Source of the DNA: Planctomycetota bacterium
Lineage (GTDB): Bacteria; Planctomycetota; J058; JAJDCQ01
Length of the DNA: 64,000 nucleotides
Direction of reading: 5' to 3'
Assembly: GCA_029260755.1 (NCBI GenBank)
Contig: JAJDCQ010000024.1
Location: forward strand, 17,526 to 81,525
This document shows positions 60,580-64,000 of this stretch, one piece after another. The notes beneath the pieces were generated by a model. It did no database searches. It was not told the origin of the DNA and saw only the letters and a program-made list of their open reading frames with translations. How positions within the stretch are numbered: the stretch's first letter is position 1; every line of letters starts with the position of its first letter. The position numbers and the translations under genes were made by a program.

Positions 60580-63500
60580 GTGGACGCGATCGGACCGTAT
60601 CGAATCCGCGGCGAGCTCGGTCGGGGCGGCGCGGGCGTCGTCTACCGCGGGCACGACCCGCGGCTCGGACGCGACGTCGCGATCAAGATGCTGCTCCAGG
60701 TCGACGCGAGCGCGACCCAGCTCCGGCGCTTCGACCGCGAGGGGCGCGCCCTGGCGCGCGTGCGTCATCCGAACGTCGTCGCCGTCCACGAGGTCGCGCA
60801 CGACTCGGGCCGACCGTACCTCGTGATGGACTTCGTCGCCGGAGAGAGTCTGGCCGATCGGCTCGCGCGAAGCGGCCCGCTCCCGCCGGGCGAGGCTGCC
60901 CGCGTCGCGCACAAGATCGCGGACGGCCTCGCCGCGGCGCACGCGCAGGGAATCCTTCACCGGGACGTGAAGCCCGAGAACGTGATCCTGACTGCCGACG
61001 GAGAGCCTCACCTGACCGACTTCGGGCTCGCGAAGGACCTCTCCTCGTCGGAGACGTCGATCTCGATCCGAGGGCGCTACGTCGGGACGCCCGGGTTCTG
61101 GTCGCCCGAGCAGGCCAGCGGCGATGAGGCCCGGATGGGGCCGGCGACCGACGTCTACGGCGTCGGGGCGACGCTGTTCGCCATGCTCACCGGTCGCGCC
61201 GTCTTCGAGACCGAGCGCCTGGCCGAGGCGATCGTGGCGGCGCTGTCGCGACCGGCGCCGGCCCCGTCCGAGGTGCGTGAGGGTGTGCCGGCGGAGCTCG
61301 ACGAGGTGGCGCTGCGCTGCCTCGAGAAGGAGCCGCGCGATCGATACCGCGACGGTGGAGAGCTCGCCGAGGCGCTCGGGCGCTTTCTGCGAGGCGAGCC
61401 GATCGCCCCCGTCTCGACGCGCGGGCGCCTCCTCCGTCTGGACGCCGATCGATCCGCCTCGCCAACAGGGGGAGCCGGCCTCGCCTCGAGGCGGAGCGTA
61501 TCGATCGGACTGGTCGCGGGCGTGACCGGCGCGGCGGTCGGCGTGGCCCTCACGCTCGGCCTCCGCTCGGTCGACGGGCCCGGGGAGGCTCGGCTCGTCG
61601 AGCTCCAGGCGGACGTGGCGCGCCTCGAGGGGCGTCTCCGGGCGGCGAGGGCCGCGAACCTCGACCTCGAGCGTCGCATCGCCGCGGGGGATCGGGCGTC
61701 CGCCGATCCGGTCGACCCGACGGTGGGGGCCGGCGATCCGACCGACGTCGAGGGGCCGAGCGCGGTCGCGGAGGAGGCGGAGCGGCTGATCGCCGAGGGC
61801 ATCGGGAGGCTGCGACGCCGGGACGTCGCGGGGGCCGCGTCGTGCTTCGATCGGGCTGTCGAGCTCGCGCCGGAGAGCGTCGACGCGTGGACCTACCGAG
61901 CCTCGCACCGCATGATGCAGGGCGACTCCGTCGGCGCCATCGCGGACTTCGGACGCGTCCTGGAGCTCGATCCTGACGACGTCGTTGCGCGGGCGAACCG
62001 TGCGGCGATCAAGGGGAAGCTCGGGGACCTCGCGGGGGCGCTCGCCGACCTCGACGAGGCGCTCGAGCGCGACCCGTCGTCGATCGAGGCTCTCTCGAAT
62101 CGGGCGTCCGTGCGGGTCGCAGCGGGCGACGAGACCGGCGTGATCGCCGATTGCGACCGGATCATCGCGCTGAAGCCGGGCGACGCGCTGGCGTGGTCCC
62201 GCCGCGGCACCGCGCGGAAGGGGCTCGGCGATCTCGCCGGAGCGCTCGTCGACTACGACCGCGCGATCGAGCTCGATCCGAACGATGGCGACGTCTGGAT
62301 GAATCGTGGCATCGTGAAGAAGCAGTTGGGCGACGGGGCCGGGTCGCGCGCCGACTACGACGCGGCGCTCGAACGAGGGCCGACCCCGCTCAGGTGCTAC
62401 AACCGTGGCCTGCTGAGGCAGGAGCGTGGCGACCTCGAGGGAGCGCTCGCCGACTACGGCCGCGCGATCGAGCTCGACCCGTCGTACGCCGCGGCGCTCG
62501 TCAACCGCGGCAACGTGAAGGGCAGCCAGGGGGATCTCGAGGGGGCGCTCGTCGACTACGCCCGGGCGATCGACGTCGAGCCGCGCACGGCGAACGCGTG
62601 GCTCGGTCGAGCGGCGGCCCTGTCGGCGCTCGACCGGAGCGACGAGGCGCTCGCGGCGTTCGACCGGGCGATCGAGCTCGATCCCGGATTCCCGACGGCC
62701 TGGACCTTACGGGCCGCCCTCCGGCGGGATCGGGGCGATCTCTCGGGGGCGATCGCCGACCTCGAGGAGCACCTTCGCCGCTGGCCCGACGACGCGTCCG
62801 CCCTGGGAGCGCGGGAGGAGCTCGCGCTCCTGAAGGGGGTCTCGGAAGGGAGAGGGTCCGACGCGGCGCCGGCTCGGAATGCCGGGGCGACGGGCGACGA
62901 GGTGGAGCGGCGGCTCGCGGCGGCCCGGGCGAAGCAGAACGGCGATCCGGCCGGAGCGGTCGCCGAGCTCGATGCGGCCATCGCCCTGGCTCCGGAGGAT
63001 CGCCGCCTCTGGGCCTTCAGGGGCTGGATCCACCAGACCCGGGGCGAGCTCCGGGCAGCCATCGCGGACTTCGAGAAGGTGTCGGAGCTCGGAGGCGGGG
63101 CGGGGCCCGAAGGCCAACTCCGGGTACTCCGCGGATGGCTCGCGAACGAGTGCATCGGCGACAGCATCCGGAAGCGCGGCGCGGGCGACCTCGAGGGGTC
63201 GTTCGCCGCCGCGAACGAGGCGGTCGAGGTCGCGCCTGGCCACGGTCGGGCGTGGGCCGCTCGCGCCGCGGCCGAGGCTGCTCGAGGACGGTTCGACGCG
63301 GCGTTCGCGGACGCGACGCGGGCGGTCGAGGTCGGTTCCGACGACGTTCACTGCTGGCTGAACCGGGCGCTCATCGCGCGAACGATCGGACGGGTCGACC
63401 TCGCCATCGACGACCTCACGAAGGCGATCGAACTCGATCCGAAGAGCCCGCTCGCGTGGGCGAACCGTGGCCTCGTTCGGCGCGAGAACGGCGATCGAAA

Positions 63501-63606
63501 GGCCGCGCTCGCCGACTTCGAGACCGCCGTTCGCCTCGGACACCCGGACACCGAGACGCTGCGCGGTTCCATCGCGGAGCTCGAGCGCGAGCTCGGCTCG
63601 CGCTGA
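60580..63606 (+). CDS. Ser/Thr protein kinase with C-terminal TPR repeats
   Basis: A 1008-residue protein. The kinase domain (about 4-275) shows GRGGAGVV, HRDVKPEN, DFGLAKD and SPEQ. A transmembrane helix (about 307-330) and short coiled coil precede at least twelve TPR units (about 395-1000), with ALADYGRAIELDPSYAAAL, ALVDYARAIDVEP and AFADATRAVEVG patterns. TPRs bind peptides and may sense extracytoplasmic partners. The GTG start at 60580 has no obvious ribosome site. It lies 94 bases after the TerB-LETM1 gene and is likely the last of that set. Confidence 0.93.
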   Translation: MDAIGPYRIRGELGRGGAGVVYRGHDPRLGRDVAIKMLLQVDASATQLRRFDREGRALARVRHPNVVAVHEVAHDSGRPYLVMDFVAGESLADRLARSGPLPPGEAARVAHKIADGLAAAHAQGILHRDVKPENVILTADGEPHLTDFGLAKDLSSSETSISIRGRYVGTPGFWSPEQASGDEARMGPATDVYGVGATLFAMLTGRAVFETERLAEAIVAALSRPAPAPSEVREGVPAELDEVALRCLEKEPRDRYRDGGELAEALGRFLRGEPIAPVSTRGRLLRLDADRSASPTGGAGLASRRSVSIGLVAGVTGAAVGVALTLGLRSVDGPGEARLVELQADVARLEGRLRAARAANLDLERRIAAGDRASADPVDPTVGAGDPTDVEGPSAVAEEAERLIAEGIGRLRRRDVAGAASCFDRAVELAPESVDAWTYRASHRMMQGDSVGAIADFGRVLELDPDDVVARANRAAIKGKLGDLAGALADLDEALERDPSSIEALSNRASVRVAAGDETGVIADCDRIIALKPGDALAWSRRGTARKGLGDLAGALVDYDRAIELDPNDGDVWMNRGIVKKQLGDGAGSRADYDAALERGPTPLRCYNRGLLRQERGDLEGALADYGRAIELDPSYAAALVNRGNVKGSQGDLEGALVDYARAIDVEPRTANAWLGRAAALSALDRSDEALAAFDRAIELDPGFPTAWTLRAALRRDRGDLSGAIADLEEHLRRWPDDASALGAREELALLKGVSEGRGSDAAPARNAGATGDEVERRLAAARAKQNGDPAGAVAELDAAIALAPEDRRLWAFRGWIHQTRGELRAAIADFEKVSELGGGAGPEGQLRVLRGWLANECIGDSIRKRGAGDLEGSFAAANEAVEVAPGHGRAWAARAAAEAARGRFDAAFADATRAVEVGSDDVHCWLNRALIARTIGRVDLAIDDLTKAIELDPKSPLAWANRGLVRRENGDRKAALADFETAVRLGHPDTETLRGSIAELERELGSR

Positions 63607-63662
63607 GGGCGGCGTACGCCAAGCCAGGGCGTGGCAGAGTGAGATGCGCAACCAGCAACCAG

Positions 63663-63926
63663 AGGCCTGACCCCTCACGCTCTCGACGCGCGCGCCCGAA
63701 GATCCGGGCGACGCGCCCGCCCCGGGCGGGGCGCCCTCGTAGCAAGCCCGCGGCGCCGACGTCTCGGCGAAGCCTGTGTGGCGAAGGGCGGCCTGCCCCG
63801 TCCCCTCCGAGGTCACGCGGTTCGCTCTCTCCGGGCGGTCATCGGTCGCTCGCGGAGGGACGCAGGGCAGCTTCGCGCTCGGCGCCGACTGCTGAACATC
63901 GCGCAAGAACCGAAGGGGTCAGGTCT
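63663..63926. repeat. Non-coding element bounded by GGGGTCAGG inverted ends
   Basis: AGGCCTGACCCCT (63663-63675) and AGGGGTCAGGTCT (63914-63926) are reverse complements with one mismatch, 264 bases apart, just after the TPR kinase gene. The inside is non-coding and contains repeat copy B. This looks like a non-autonomous mobile or REP-type element. No transposase is in it. The rest of 63607-64000 has no gene. Confidence 0.6.
63798..63860. repeat. Dispersed intergenic repeat, copy B
   Basis: Matches 835-899 in the same orientation at about 90% identity, including CGCTCTCTCCGGGCGGTCAT. Confidence 0.7.
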
Positions 63927-64000
63927 CGGATGGTCTCGTTGGCGGGCTTACTGCGAAGCTGCGAGTCCTGACCGCGAGCTTCCGCATGAGCGGGGCTCCG

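Overview
The window is about 70% G+C and almost wholly coding. It reads as the chromosome of a high-GC, Gram-negative-type bacterium. NrdR, an ECF sigma/anti-sigma pair, lipobox lipoproteins, encapsulin and adenosine deaminase mark it as bacterial. The seven large Ser/Thr kinases, the STAS/type II ATPase N-domain fusion and the long HEAT and WD40 proteins suggest Planctomycetota, with Myxococcota possible. That placement is inference. No rRNA, tRNA, CRISPR array, transposase or phage gene was seen. Promoters, where visible, look like TTGAC(A/C)-N16-18-TA(G/T)(G/A)A(T/G).

Layout. 1-5 kb: the end of an unknown gene, a broken gene, and two tandem paralogous kinases carrying TFIIB-type zinc ribbons. 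5.0-6.6 kb: an encapsulin shell gene and an encapsulated-ferritin cargo gene with two cargo-loading peptides, apparently upstream of the kinases in one transcription unit. 6.7-13.3 kb: single genes (secreted protein, NrdR, radical SAM enzyme, purple acid phosphatase, membrane protein, M28 aminopeptidase). 13.8-16.7 kb: glpK with a thioredoxin-like protein and a secreted protein.

17.3-29.1 kb is the most striking part. It is a leftward run of co-oriented, tightly spaced genes behind a good promoter at 29.06-29.09 kb. In transcription order these are a protein with a winged-helix-like C-terminus, two ESCRT-III (Snf7)-like proteins, a Vps4-like AAA ATPase with an MIT-like N-domain, a third Snf7-like protein, a second MIT-AAA ATPase, an SPFH/coiled-coil/beta-propeller protein, a membrane protein and two Ser/Thr kinases with RDD membrane domains. 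I read this as a bacterial ESCRT-III/Vps4-type membrane-remodelling system, possibly under kinase control.

29-37 kb: a secreted BsuPI-domain protein, a hydrolase remnant, an ECF sigma factor with an unusual anti-sigma factor, a secreted lectin-like protein, a STAS-MshEN fusion and a TerB-like protein. 37-50 kb: a WD40 kinase with a GH5 glycosidase, then adenosine deaminase overlapping a 1964-residue kinase. 50-57 kb: a lipoprotein, an SH3 protein (with a decayed copy of its tail nearby), a 1864-residue GYF/zinc/membrane/HEAT protein and an M48 peptidase. 58-63.6 kb: a rightward set of SEC-C protein, YjbQ, TerB-LETM1-like protein and TPR kinase. The last 0.4 kb is non-coding and repeat-bearing.
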